From Singulisphaera sp. GP187 (GTDB taxonomy: Bacteria; Planctomycetota; Planctomycetia; Isosphaerales; Isosphaeraceae): a stretch of 64,000 nt of DNA. The notes below the pieces were generated by a model. The model was not told the DNA's origin. It searched no databases and saw only the letters and a program-made list of their open reading frames with translations. A program made the position numbers and the translations under genes. This document shows positions 28,212-36,566 of the stretch, piece by piece. Position 1 is the stretch's first letter. Each line of letters starts with the position of its first letter. Where the stretch lies: assembly GCF_900129635.1 (NCBI RefSeq), contig NZ_FSRB01000001.1, forward strand, positions 1,031,501-1,095,500, read 5' to 3'.

Positions 28212-29102
28212 CTAAATCGCGTGGCCGGGAGGCGAGCAATCCTCGCGCGGTCGGATTTCGGCCGGGGTGTCGATCTCCCCTGGCCGATGCAGTTTCAAGG
28301 AGATCGGCGCGGGAATGGCGGACGACGAAGGCGGTTGGACCCGTTCAGGAAAGGGCCCGTCACGCAATTCGTCGAGGATCGCGCCTTGCAGGGTCTCATC
28401 GATATCGCGGAGGCGACGAGCGACATAGGCGCCGTCGAGCACGCGGTGATCGTAGATCAGCTTTACCACGACGTCGCCGGTTGCCGAAATCGGCCCGAAC
28501 GTCAGCGTGGTCGTCAGCGGCGAAATGGGATGGAGCGATTCCGCCCCCAGAGCGCCGTAGCTCGTGAGGCCGAAGGTGCCAAACCGTTTGGCCCGCTTGA
28601 ACCCTGAAACATTCAGGGTGCTCCACCAGAAGAGGCGTCGAATCGGCCGGGGCACTCGGCTGAACGCGAGGGCTCGGCGATAGACACCGACTCGTTCGAG
28701 TGGCTGATTCTTGTAGAACCGCAGGGCTTCCTGAAGCTGGCAGATCGACTGCTGCTCAGGGGCCCGGAACAGTCCCACGAAGACGCCGTCGTCCCCTTGG
28801 AACGAGCGCTCGATGGCGAGCGCGCAGTTCATCCAGGGATGTTCGTAAATTCGTGGCCATGGAAATTCCAGCAACGCCCGCCGCAACGGCGGGTGCTGCA
28901 CCCCGACCAACGCGTACGCTTTCATGAACAAGAGTGCCCACGAAGGTCGCGACGGGTGGTGCTCGCGTGGCTCCATCAACGCCGAAACGTTGACAACTCG
29001 ACTAACGGGTGTCGATGGAACCTGACGCGCGAAATGCACCAGATCGATAATAAATCGTCTGGGCCCGCTAAGTGGGAGAATCCTTCCCTTCGGCTCGTGC
29101 AT
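28212..29102 (-). CDS. Stand-alone 2-oxoacid dehydrogenase E2-like acyltransferase
   Basis: 296 residues. The C-terminal part carries KLIYDHRVLDGAYVARRL, matching the HxxxDG active-site motif of dihydrolipoyl acyltransferases (DHRVLDG), with GPISATGDVVVK before it. There is no lipoyl domain or peripheral-subunit-binding domain, and no E1 or E3 gene nearby. It therefore probably acts on another acyl carrier or CoA thioester. The N-terminal 90 residues (PLSGPRRFIIDLVHFARQVP) are family-like but diverged. Confidence 0.8.
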   Translation of the reverse strand: MHEPKGRILPLSGPRRFIIDLVHFARQVPSTPVSRVVNVSALMEPREHHPSRPSWALLFMKAYALVGVQHPPLRRALLEFPWPRIYEHPWMNCALAIERSFQGDDGVFVGLFRAPEQQSICQLQEALRFYKNQPLERVGVYRRALAFSRVPRPIRRLFWWSTLNVSGFKRAKRFGTFGLTSYGALGAESLHPISPLTTTLTFGPISATGDVVVKLIYDHRVLDGAYVARRLRDIDETLQGAILDELRDGPFPERVQPPSSSAIPAPISLKLHRPGEIDTPAEIRPREDCSPPGHAI

Positions 29103-29387
29103 CCATGCACCTCGCCCAGGCTGAATCGGCTGCCTCGATCCCTTGCGCGACCCGTGATGGGAAATCGAGTCGCCTAGAGGGCCGAAGACTACCGAAAAGG
29201 GTCGTCCTTGGGAAGGCGAACGTTAGCGATTGTGCGCCACGGAATCGAACCGGCTCGAGGCTGTCCTGTCCACGCCCTCACGCTACAGTAAGGAGGTCTC
29301 CACAACGAGGCGGGTGGCATGCCATAATCGTAGCGGGTTTCCGAACGCGCGAATTCAAAAGGGACTCGCTAAAGAGGATCTTCGTCC

Positions 29388-30188
29388 ATGCCCGAGACCG
29401 AGCAGCCCGAAGTCTTCGTCCATTTTTTACCGAGCCTGATCTCGCCCGGTGCCTTGAAGGGAGGGGTGGCGGTGGTGGTGGACGTGCTCCGGGCGACCAC
29501 CGCCATGGTTCATGCCCTGGCGGCCGGCTGCGCGGCGGTGATCCCCTGCGGTGAGATCGACGAGGCCCGCCGCGTCGCCGCCGGGTTCCCGGCCGGCACC
29601 GCGCTGCTCGCGGGGGAGCGGGAAGGGCTGCCGATCGACGGTTTCGACCTCGGCAACTCTCCGAGCGCGTTCACCCCCGCGATCTGTCGGGGCAAGACGC
29701 TGGTGATGACCACGACCAATGGCACCCGCGCGATCCTCGCGAGCCTGGAGGCCGAGCGAGTCTTGATCGGCTCGTTCCCGAACTTCGCCGCGACCGTTCA
29801 GGCGTTGCACCTGGAGACGCGCGACGTCCATGTGGTCTGCTCGGGGACCGATGGGTGCATCAGCTTCGAGGACAGCCTGCTCGCCGGCGCCTTCGCGCAA
29901 CATCTCAAGGATATGGGGGCGATCCTCCGGAATGACGAGGCCGAGATCGCCGCGGGGGCCTGGTCGAAAATCCACAACTCGCTCTGGTTCAAGAGCGGTG
30001 ACTCCGACGCGGAGAGTAACCCGCTGGTTCGTTACCTGAGGCGAGGCCGAGGCGGGCGCCGCGTCCTGGAGCTTGGCCTGGCGGCCGACATCGACGATGC
30101 AGCCCATCTGAATCGCTCCGGGCACCAGGTGACCGCCGAGCTGCTCCGCGACCCGCTCCGGATTGTGGCGGCCCATCAAGGCCCTTGA
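29388..30188 (+). CDS. comB: 2-phosphosulfolactate phosphatase family protein
   Basis: 266 residues, the ComB length. The motif VVVDVLRATTAMVHAL near 27-42 and VMTTTNGTRAI near 103 are family hallmarks. ComB removes phosphate from 2-phosphosulfolactate in coenzyme M and sulfolactate pathways. None of the other genes of those pathways is here, so the substrate may differ. AGAGGAT lies 8 bases before ATG 29388. Confidence 0.92.
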   Translation: MPETEQPEVFVHFLPSLISPGALKGGVAVVVDVLRATTAMVHALAAGCAAVIPCGEIDEARRVAAGFPAGTALLAGEREGLPIDGFDLGNSPSAFTPAICRGKTLVMTTTNGTRAILASLEAERVLIGSFPNFAATVQALHLETRDVHVVCSGTDGCISFEDSLLAGAFAQHLKDMGAILRNDEAEIAAGAWSKIHNSLWFKSGDSDAESNPLVRYLRRGRGGRRVLELGLAADIDDAAHLNRSGHQVTAELLRDPLRIVAAHQGP

Positions 30189-30331
30189 CGAGCACGAACG
30201 GATCGGGCCGGGCCTCACGGACGGTGACCAGGAAGGGGCCGGCTGGCACCCGATTTCCCAACCGACGGAATGAAAGATTGATCGGTGGACCCGCATCGGG
30301 TTTCCGCCGCGACATTGAGGACGACGACGCG

Positions 30332-31987
30332 ATGGACATGGACAAGCTGGTTTCGCTCTGTAAACGCCGGGGATTTATCTTTCCCTCGAGCGAGATCTAC
30401 GGCGGGATCAATGGCTTCTGGGACTATGGACCCCTGGGCGTTGAGCTGAAGCGGAACATCAAGGAAGCCTGGTGGCGCGACAACGTCCAGATGCGTGACG
30501 ACATGGTCGGCCTCGACTGTTCGATCATCATGCATCCCAAGGTCTGGGAGGCCTCGGGACACGTCGGCGGCTTCAGCGACCCGATGGTCGACTGCCGCGA
30601 GTGCAAGGGACGGTTCCGCGCCGATCAGATGACGGCCCTGGTGTTCACCGATCGCTCCGGGCCCCAAGGCGCGACCAACCCGCGTCCGCTCGTCTTCAGC
30701 GCCATCGGCGAACGCGAGGACGTCGAGCGCGAGAACACCAAAGCGATCGAAAAGTTCAAAAAGTCGAATGCGGCTCAGGCGGAGTCGAGCGGCCCCGACG
30801 TCATCCGGCTCGACAACCTGGCGATTACCGACGAGCTCTATGCGCTCGTTCCCTGTCCGTCCTGCAAGGCGCGCGGCACCCTGACGCGACCCCGCTCCTT
30901 CAACCTGATGTTCGAGACCAACATCGGGGCGCTCGAAGACGCGTCGAGCAAAGCCTACCTGCGACCCGAAACGGCCCAGGGGATTTTTGCCAACTTCAAA
31001 AATGTGGTCGACACCGGACGCGTCAAGACGCCGTTCGGCATCGGGCAGATTGGCAAGAGCTTTCGGAACGAAATCAATCCCCGCAACTTCATCTTCCGGT
31101 CTCGGGAATTTGAGCAGATGGAGATTGAATTCTTCTGCCATCCCGAAGAGTCGGCGAAATGGTATCAGTACTGGCGCGATCAGCGGTTCCAGTGGTACGT
31201 CCGACACGGGCTCCGTAGCGACCGGCTTCGGCTCCGCGAGCACGACGCGAACGAGTTGGCGTTCTACTCCACCGGGACCGCGGACATCGAGTACAGCTTC
31301 CCGTTCGGCGTCAGCGAACTCGAGGGAATCGCCAATCGAGGGTCTTACGACCTGACGCAGCATCAGAAGTTCAGCGGCAAGGACCTGAGCTACTTCGATG
31401 AGGAGCGTTGGGAACGCGACAAGGCCGGCCTCGGCCTGACTTCGTTCAAGGAATATGTGAAGAAGCGCGAGGGGGAGGAGAAGCCGGGCTATCCCTACCA
31501 GTACATCCCTCACGTGATCGAACCGTCGGCGGGAGCGGATCGAGCCACCTTGGCCTTCCTCTGCGAAGCGTACAATGAGGATGAAGTGGGAGGGGAAGTT
31601 CGCAACGTCTTGAAGTTCCACCCCCGGTTCGCCCCGATCAAGGCGGCCGTTTTCCCGTTGGTCAAGAAGGACGGCATGCCCGAGAAGGCTGAGGCCATCT
31701 ACCGCGACTTGCAGCGGCACTTCCCCGTCTTCTTTGACGAGAAGGGGGCGATCGGCCGGCGCTACCGTAGGCAGGATGAAGCGGGAACTCCGTTCGGCAT
31801 CACGGTGGACGGGCAGACGCTCACCGACGACACGGTCACCTTCCGCGACCGCGACAGTTGCCGGCAGTGGCGCGTGCCCCTGGCGGGGGTCGTTCAGGCC
31901 GTTCGCGACTTGCTGGAAGGGGGACCGGTCCCCTCGGCCGATCGCCCCGCTGCCGCTGCTGCTGCTGAGGAGAGCGACGCGACATGA
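30332..31987 (+). CDS. glyS: Glycyl-tRNA synthetase (dimeric type)
   Basis: 551 residues. It charges tRNA-Gly. It is of the single-chain alpha2 class II type, not the bacterial alpha/beta type. Motifs: GFWDYGPLG near the start, RPETAQGIF, FRNEINPRNFIFRSREFEQM (motif 2), and AVFPLVKKDGMPEKA in the C-terminal anticodon-binding domain. CRECKGR and CPSC suggest a zinc site in the insertion. ATG 30332 with GAGGACG upstream is chosen over the open frame from 30185. It overlaps the next gene by 4 bases. Confidence 0.95.
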   Translation: MDMDKLVSLCKRRGFIFPSSEIYGGINGFWDYGPLGVELKRNIKEAWWRDNVQMRDDMVGLDCSIIMHPKVWEASGHVGGFSDPMVDCRECKGRFRADQMTALVFTDRSGPQGATNPRPLVFSAIGEREDVERENTKAIEKFKKSNAAQAESSGPDVIRLDNLAITDELYALVPCPSCKARGTLTRPRSFNLMFETNIGALEDASSKAYLRPETAQGIFANFKNVVDTGRVKTPFGIGQIGKSFRNEINPRNFIFRSREFEQMEIEFFCHPEESAKWYQYWRDQRFQWYVRHGLRSDRLRLREHDANELAFYSTGTADIEYSFPFGVSELEGIANRGSYDLTQHQKFSGKDLSYFDEERWERDKAGLGLTSFKEYVKKREGEEKPGYPYQYIPHVIEPSAGADRATLAFLCEAYNEDEVGGEVRNVLKFHPRFAPIKAAVFPLVKKDGMPEKAEAIYRDLQRHFPVFFDEKGAIGRRYRRQDEAGTPFGITVDGQTLTDDTVTFRDRDSCRQWRVPLAGVVQAVRDLLEGGPVPSADRPAAAAAAEESDAT

Positions 31988-32826
31988 AACCCTGCATTAG
32001 CCAAGCGACCACCTTGAGCACGTCCTTCGAGGCCGACCTGAAGGCGTACGGGCGCTCCGGATGGACGGCCGTGGAACTCTGGTTGACGAAGCTGGAGAAC
32101 TACTTGCTGAACCACTCGGTCGCCGAGGCCCGTGCGCTACTTGACAAGGAGCAGCTCGAGCCCGTGGCCGCGGCTTCGCAAGGGGGGCTGTTGCTGGCCC
32201 GCGGCCCGGAACGTGAAGTCCACTGGGACCACTTCCGGCGCCGGCTGGCCCTCCTCCAGGAGCTTCGCGTTCCCGTCCTGATCGTCGTGCCCGACTTCGT
32301 TCGCGAGATGGTCGCCGAGGATTACACCCGGGCGATCGAGTCGCTGATCGAGGCGAACGAGCTGGCGCGTGGCTTTGGGGTCCGACTGGCGCTCGAGTTC
32401 CAAAAAGGAGCGTCCTTCTGCGCCAGTCTGGACACGACGCTCGCCCTGATCGCGCAGTGCGGTTCCGAAGGCCTGGGGGTTTGCCTCGATCTCTTCCACT
32501 ATTACACCGGCCCCAGTAAGTTCGAGGATCTGGCGTACCTGACCCTCGAGAACCTGGGCTGGGTGCAGGTCTCCGACCTGAGCGGAACCCCGCGCGAGCT
32601 CGCCGGCGACGGCGATCGGATCCTCCCCGGCGAAGGGGACTTCCAGATCGGGCCGATCCTCGAGCACCTGGGGCGGATCGGTTATACCGGTTACGTCTCG
32701 CTGGAAGTGCTCAACCCCCAACTCTGGCAGGTTCCGGCCGATCGGGTCGCCGACGCAGGATTCCAGGCACTCACGCGGGTGCTGGGGAGTTTGGGCCAGG
32801 AAGATTCCTCGCGGGGAGGGTCCTGA
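31984..32826 (+). CDS. Sugar phosphate isomerase/epimerase-like TIM barrel protein
   Basis: 280 residues. It is a xylose-isomerase-like (AP_endonuc_2) barrel. Metal-site residues are visible in ALEFQKG (Glu), VCLDLFHYYTG (Asp and His), and YVSLEVLNPQLW (Glu). The start ATG overlaps the glyS stop (ATGA), so it is translationally coupled. The link with a tRNA synthetase looks accidental in function. The substrate is unknown. Confidence 0.88.
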   Translation: MKPCISQATTLSTSFEADLKAYGRSGWTAVELWLTKLENYLLNHSVAEARALLDKEQLEPVAAASQGGLLLARGPEREVHWDHFRRRLALLQELRVPVLIVVPDFVREMVAEDYTRAIESLIEANELARGFGVRLALEFQKGASFCASLDTTLALIAQCGSEGLGVCLDLFHYYTGPSKFEDLAYLTLENLGWVQVSDLSGTPRELAGDGDRILPGEGDFQIGPILEHLGRIGYTGYVSLEVLNPQLWQVPADRVADAGFQALTRVLGSLGQEDSSRGGS

Positions 32827-32828
32827 GC

Positions 32829-33362
32829 GTGGCCTTGGCGGCATTTCCACCCCCGGTCGTCGTCTATCGCGAGGAACAGAACTTCGACTGGCGAGTGTAC
32901 GCCTTCATTGCCGTCGCCGAGGGACTGCTCTGGTTCGCCCTCTTTTGCTCATACGTGACCGGTCTCAATCCGGCCGTGCGCGACAACAATGCGTCACCTC
33001 AGCTTGCCGTGGGTTTCCTCGTCGGTCTGGTCTTGCCCGTCACCCTGGTGGTCGGCCTGCTTCGGATGACCACCGAAGTGTGTCCGACCGACCTTCGTGT
33101 CTGGTTTGGCTGGATCCCGACCTATCGCCGGATCGTCCCGATCGGCTCGATCCAAAAAATCGAGGTCGTGACCTACCGCCCCCTGGCCGACTACGGGGGG
33201 TGGGGGATCCGGCTTGGTCGTGATGGCGTTCGCGTCCTCAATGCGCGGGGCAACCTTGGCGTTCGAATCGATCTCGTGGATGGGACCAAGTTGTTGATCG
33301 GGAGCCAGCTCCCCGAAGAGCTTGCCCGCGCCTTGGAACGTGCCATGCAGCCGGGGGTTTGA
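32829..33362 (+). CDS. Membrane protein with two helices and a PH-like tail, unknown
   Basis: 177 residues. GTG start 2 bases after the previous stop, so it is the third gene of the glyS operon. Two helices (AFIAVAEGLLWFALFCSYV and AVGFLVGLVLPVTLVVGLL) precede a soluble C-terminal domain (RRIVPIGSIQKIEVVTYRPL, GGWGIRLGRDGVRVLNARG) that resembles the bacterial PH/DUF304-like fold. No function known. Confidence 0.8.
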   Translation: MALAAFPPPVVVYREEQNFDWRVYAFIAVAEGLLWFALFCSYVTGLNPAVRDNNASPQLAVGFLVGLVLPVTLVVGLLRMTTEVCPTDLRVWFGWIPTYRRIVPIGSIQKIEVVTYRPLADYGGWGIRLGRDGVRVLNARGNLGVRIDLVDGTKLLIGSQLPEELARALERAMQPGV

Positions 33363-33653
33363 GGGGGAACGGAAATTGCGATGAGAGGGGCGGACTTCGA
33401 GAAAGCGAACGCGACGCCTGCGACGACGACGAAATTTGAGGGTATGGTAATTTGCGAATCCGCCCTGTCGCGACGATTTTTCGCTCCGGTCCGCTCTCGC
33501 GAAGTGATGAACGGGTTGACACGATCAGAGTGGCGTTTAGACTAGATGCGACAACGTCTTGCGCGAGAAAGCTCCGGACGAAGTTGGTTCTGGAACCGCC
33601 CGAATGTTTTTTGAACCGCGAGTCCGAACCTTTCGGCGCGGCGGACCGTAACG

Positions 33654-34289
33654 ATGATGAAGGCACCTGGTACTGAGACCGTGGAAGACCTCGCCCCCAC
33701 TACGGACGAGGAGCTTCTCAGCCGATACCGCGAGACGGGGCAGGCCGGGGACTTCGACGCGCTCGTTCACCGTTATCAGAACGAACTCTACCGTTACCTG
33801 GTACGCTATCTGGGAGATTCGGCCTTGGCCGAGGACGTGTTCCAGAACACGTTTCTGCAGGTTCACCTAAAGAAATCGCTTTACGAAGATGGACGCCCCG
33901 TCCGTCCTTGGCTCTATGCAATCGCCACTCACCAAGCCGTTGATGCGTTGCGAAAGGTGGGCCGTCACCCGACGGTCAGCCTGGACCAACGCGTTGCGTC
34001 GAGCGAGAACGAAGCAGGGAGCCTGGTCGATCTGCTGGTGGGCGAAGACTCCGGACCGTTGGCGGAACTCCAGGGGCAGGAACGGGCGGAATGGGTCCGC
34101 CAGAGCGTCGCCCGTCTGCCCGACACGCTGCGGGAAACGCTGACCCTGGCCTACCACCAAGATCTGAAGTATCGCGAGATCGCGGAAATCCTCGATATCC
34201 CGGTTGGCACCGTCAAGTCCAGACTGCACGCCGCCCTCGCCAAGCTTCAACAGATGGCGAAGGCGGCGAATCGAGACGGAAGTAGCTAA
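33654..34289 (+). CDS. RNA polymerase sigma-70 family (ECF) factor
   Basis: 211 residues. Region 2: YQNELYRYLVRYLGDSALAEDVFQNTFLQV; region 4 helix-turn-helix: LKYREIAEILDIPVGTVKSRLH. ATG 33654 and ATG 33657 are adjacent, so the exact start is open. It is followed 4 bases later by an anti-sigma-like membrane gene, which probably controls it. The region upstream (33363-33653) is AT-richer and should hold the promoter. Confidence 0.93.
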   Translation: MMKAPGTETVEDLAPTTDEELLSRYRETGQAGDFDALVHRYQNELYRYLVRYLGDSALAEDVFQNTFLQVHLKKSLYEDGRPVRPWLYAIATHQAVDALRKVGRHPTVSLDQRVASSENEAGSLVDLLVGEDSGPLAELQGQERAEWVRQSVARLPDTLRETLTLAYHQDLKYREIAEILDIPVGTVKSRLHAALAKLQQMAKAANRDGSS

Positions 34290-34293
34290 ACCT

Positions 34294-35214
34294 ATGAACG
34301 CTTCAGACCAACTTGATTACGTGCTCGGCCAACTCGAGGGACCCACCCGCGAGCAGGCCGACGCCGAGGTGGCCGCCGACCCAAGGTTGGCGGAGGTGCT
34401 CGACCGCCTTGGCCGGGCGGTCCACCAACTGCTTGACGACGGGGAAACGATCAAGGTTCCAGATCACCTGCTGGTGCGTACCCGCGCCTTCGTTGACGAA
34501 CGCCGGCGGCGTCGAACGATTCTCGACTTCGTACCCACCACCGTCCCGTTTCGCTGGGCGGACATTGCGGTCGCGGCCAGCATCTTCCTGGCCGGTCTGC
34601 TTACGCTTGTCCCCGCGATGCAGCGTTCCAAGGACCGGATGGCCCAGGCGGGTTGCGGATTCAATCTTCGACAACTCGGAATCAGCCTGGCTCAGTATGC
34701 CGGGCTTCATCACCAGTACCCGTATGGTCCCACCGACCAGCCGAACGCGGTCGCCGGGACGTATGCGGTGACCTTGCAACACTCTGGCCTGTTGCAGGAC
34801 CTCACGACGCTCGACTGTCCGTGCAACGGGCGCTGTGAACAGGCCGCCCCCAAGCCCCATTCGCCTGAGTCGTATCGCCGGATGCTCGACAACGACTATG
34901 CCTACCACGTCGGCTATCGCAACCGGTCAGGTCGCCCTGGACCCGTCCTCGCCAGCCACTCCGCCCATGTTCCGCTTCTGGCCGATCAACCCGCTCACGA
35001 GGGGGGAGTGATTCTGGAGGGCAACAGCCCGAACCACGGTGGCCGTGGCCAGAACGTCCTCTTCTCCGACGGCCATATCACTTGGCACACGACGCGGCAG
35101 GTCAGCCCGCTCGACCTCGACATCTTCCTGAACGACGATCAACGCCCCGGACCCGGCGTGGACGCCGACGACGCGGCCCTCATTCCCAGCCTCTTCCCTT
35201 ACACCGATCGGTGA
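34294..35214 (+). CDS. Anti-sigma-like membrane protein with DUF1559-like outer domain
   Basis: 306 residues. The N-terminal about 85 residues (QLDYVLGQLEGPTREQADAEVAADPRLAEVL) look like the cytoplasmic part of planctomycete anti-sigma factors, without a visible HxxxCxxC zinc motif. One helix follows (IAVAASIFLAGLLTLVPAM). The outer part has GCGFNLRQLGISLAQYAGLH and HGGRGQNVLFSDGHITWH, which mirror the conserved start and H-x9-DG end of DUF1559 pseudopilins. So it looks like an anti-sigma factor fused to a pseudopilin-type head. It lies 4 bases after the sigma gene. Confidence 0.82.
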   Translation: MNASDQLDYVLGQLEGPTREQADAEVAADPRLAEVLDRLGRAVHQLLDDGETIKVPDHLLVRTRAFVDERRRRRTILDFVPTTVPFRWADIAVAASIFLAGLLTLVPAMQRSKDRMAQAGCGFNLRQLGISLAQYAGLHHQYPYGPTDQPNAVAGTYAVTLQHSGLLQDLTTLDCPCNGRCEQAAPKPHSPESYRRMLDNDYAYHVGYRNRSGRPGPVLASHSAHVPLLADQPAHEGGVILEGNSPNHGGRGQNVLFSDGHITWHTTRQVSPLDLDIFLNDDQRPGPGVDADDAALIPSLFPYTDR

Positions 35215-35261
35215 GCGGGAAGAGAGGCGGGGCGGGGTGGATCAGGATGACGGCTCGCCGA

Positions 35262-35795
35262 TCAGGTTCGGTTGAACCGGGTGCAAAACAGGATGGCCAG
35301 CATCGTCTTGGCATCCACGATCCGCCCGTCACGGACCATTTTGAGGGCCTCAGCCCACGCAACGATCACCGGTTCCAGACGTTCATCCGGCTGGTGTTGC
35401 GTGGGGCCTGGCTCGAGATCCTCGCAGAGGTAGAGGTACATCCGCTCGGTCATGACGCCTGGCGAGACGAACCATTCGGCGATCCGGGTGATCTTGCCCG
35501 CGCGGTAGCCGGTCTCCTCGCTCAATTCCCGAGGCGCGGTTTGATCGGGCGATTCCCCAGGATCGATCGTGCCCGCGGGAACCTCGAGCAACGTCGTCTC
35601 GACCGCGTAGCGATCGTTCTTGACGAGGCAAACATGCTCGGCATCAACCATCGGCACGAGCGCGACCGCCCCCCGGTGGACGACCACTTCTCGCTCGGCC
35701 TTTGAGCCGTCGGCGAGTTGGACTTGCTGGAGCGCCAGGTCGATCTTGCGACCGTGGTAGATCACCCTGCGCTCTGAGGGCAGTGGGTTGGACAT
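35262..35795 (-). CDS. NUDIX hydrolase (ADP-ribose pyrophosphatase-like)
   Basis: 177 residues. The Nudix box is complete (GTIDPGES...RELSEETGY, near 88-110). The N-terminal beta domain (RRVIYHGRKIDLALQQVQLADG) is that of ADP-ribose pyrophosphatases. It would hydrolyse ADP-ribose or a similar nucleotide diphosphate. I chose ATG 35795 because homology starts there and AAGG precedes it; the longer frame runs into a dispersed repeat. Confidence 0.9.
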   Translation of the reverse strand: MSNPLPSERRVIYHGRKIDLALQQVQLADGSKAEREVVVHRGAVALVPMVDAEHVCLVKNDRYAVETTLLEVPAGTIDPGESPDQTAPRELSEETGYRAGKITRIAEWFVSPGVMTERMYLYLCEDLEPGPTQHQPDERLEPVIVAWAEALKMVRDGRIVDAKTMLAILFCTRFNRT

Positions 35796-35851
35796 GTCTC
35801 TTGACCTTTGATTGGCCGGGCGATGGAAGCTTGTCGTTTTGGTTTCAGCTT

Positions 35852-36073
35852 GTAGCCCCGAAGGGGCGACCGTTCCTAGCCAGGGACGCAAGCCCCTGGG
35901 AAACATTTGATATATTAATGGCATGCAGCCCCGTAGGGGCGACCGTCAAAGCCGGCACACCCGTTTGACGGCCGCCCCTTCGGGGCTGCAAAAGCAAATC
36001 TTAGATTTGATCTCGTCTTATTTCCAGGGGCTTGCGCCCCTGGCCAGGAACGGTCGCCCCTTCGGGGCTGCAA
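35852..36073. repeat. Nested large inverted repeats (GCCCCTTCGGGGC family)
   Basis: Outer arms 35852-35903 and 36021-36073 are inverted near-copies over about 52 bases (GTAGCCCCGAAGGGGCGACCGTTCC...AGCCCCTGG). Inner arms 35924-35950 and 35964-35990 are an inverted pair of the same GCAGCCCCG-AGGGGCGACCGTC sequence. So four copies of one unit are arranged as nested palindromes. It lies between the divergently placed NUDIX promoter side and the end of the stress-protein gene. Confidence 0.8.
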
Positions 36074-36091
36074 CGAAATCTCTGGAAGAAG

Positions 36092-36547
36092 TCAGCGCCC
36101 TTCCCGGTCGCGGATCGTCAGGACGGGGCAGGGGGCCTCACGGACGATTCGTTCGGCCACCGAACCGAGTAGGACGTGGCTCAGGCCGGTGCGGCCGTGG
36201 GTGGCGACCACGATGAGGTCGATCGCTCCCTCGCGCGCGTAAGCCACGATCTCCTCGACCGGTTCGCCCCACGTGACCGAGGTCTTGACGGCCGAGGGGC
36301 GTCCCCAGTCGGGTTCGAGCGTCGTCTCGAGCGCTGCGAGCGATTGGTCCTTGGCCTCCGTGTAATACTCGGGAGGGAGCACGGGCGTCAGCATCGGGTC
36401 GGGCCCGATGGGCACGATGTCGGACAGGACGTGCAGCAGGTGGAGCTCCGCCCCGAGCCGTTCGGCCAGGAGGCAAGCATACCGGACCGCCTTCGCGGCA
36501 TGCTTGCTAAAATCCGTCGGAGCCAGGATCGATCGGATCTCAATCAC
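36092..36547 (-). CDS. Universal stress protein (UspA family)
   Basis: 151 residues, one Usp domain. The nucleotide-binding pattern G-x2-G-x9-G(S/T) is present in THGRTGLSHVLLGSVAERI near the C-terminus, so it should be of the ATP-binding subtype. The N-terminus IRSILAPTDFSKHAAKAV is typical. It is 19 bases downstream of ilvE and may be read with it. Confidence 0.93.
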   Translation of the reverse strand: MIEIRSILAPTDFSKHAAKAVRYACLLAERLGAELHLLHVLSDIVPIGPDPMLTPVLPPEYYTEAKDQSLAALETTLEPDWGRPSAVKTSVTWGEPVEEIVAYAREGAIDLIVVATHGRTGLSHVLLGSVAERIVREAPCPVLTIRDREGR

Positions 36548-36566
36548 AGGCTTGGATCCTTTGTTT

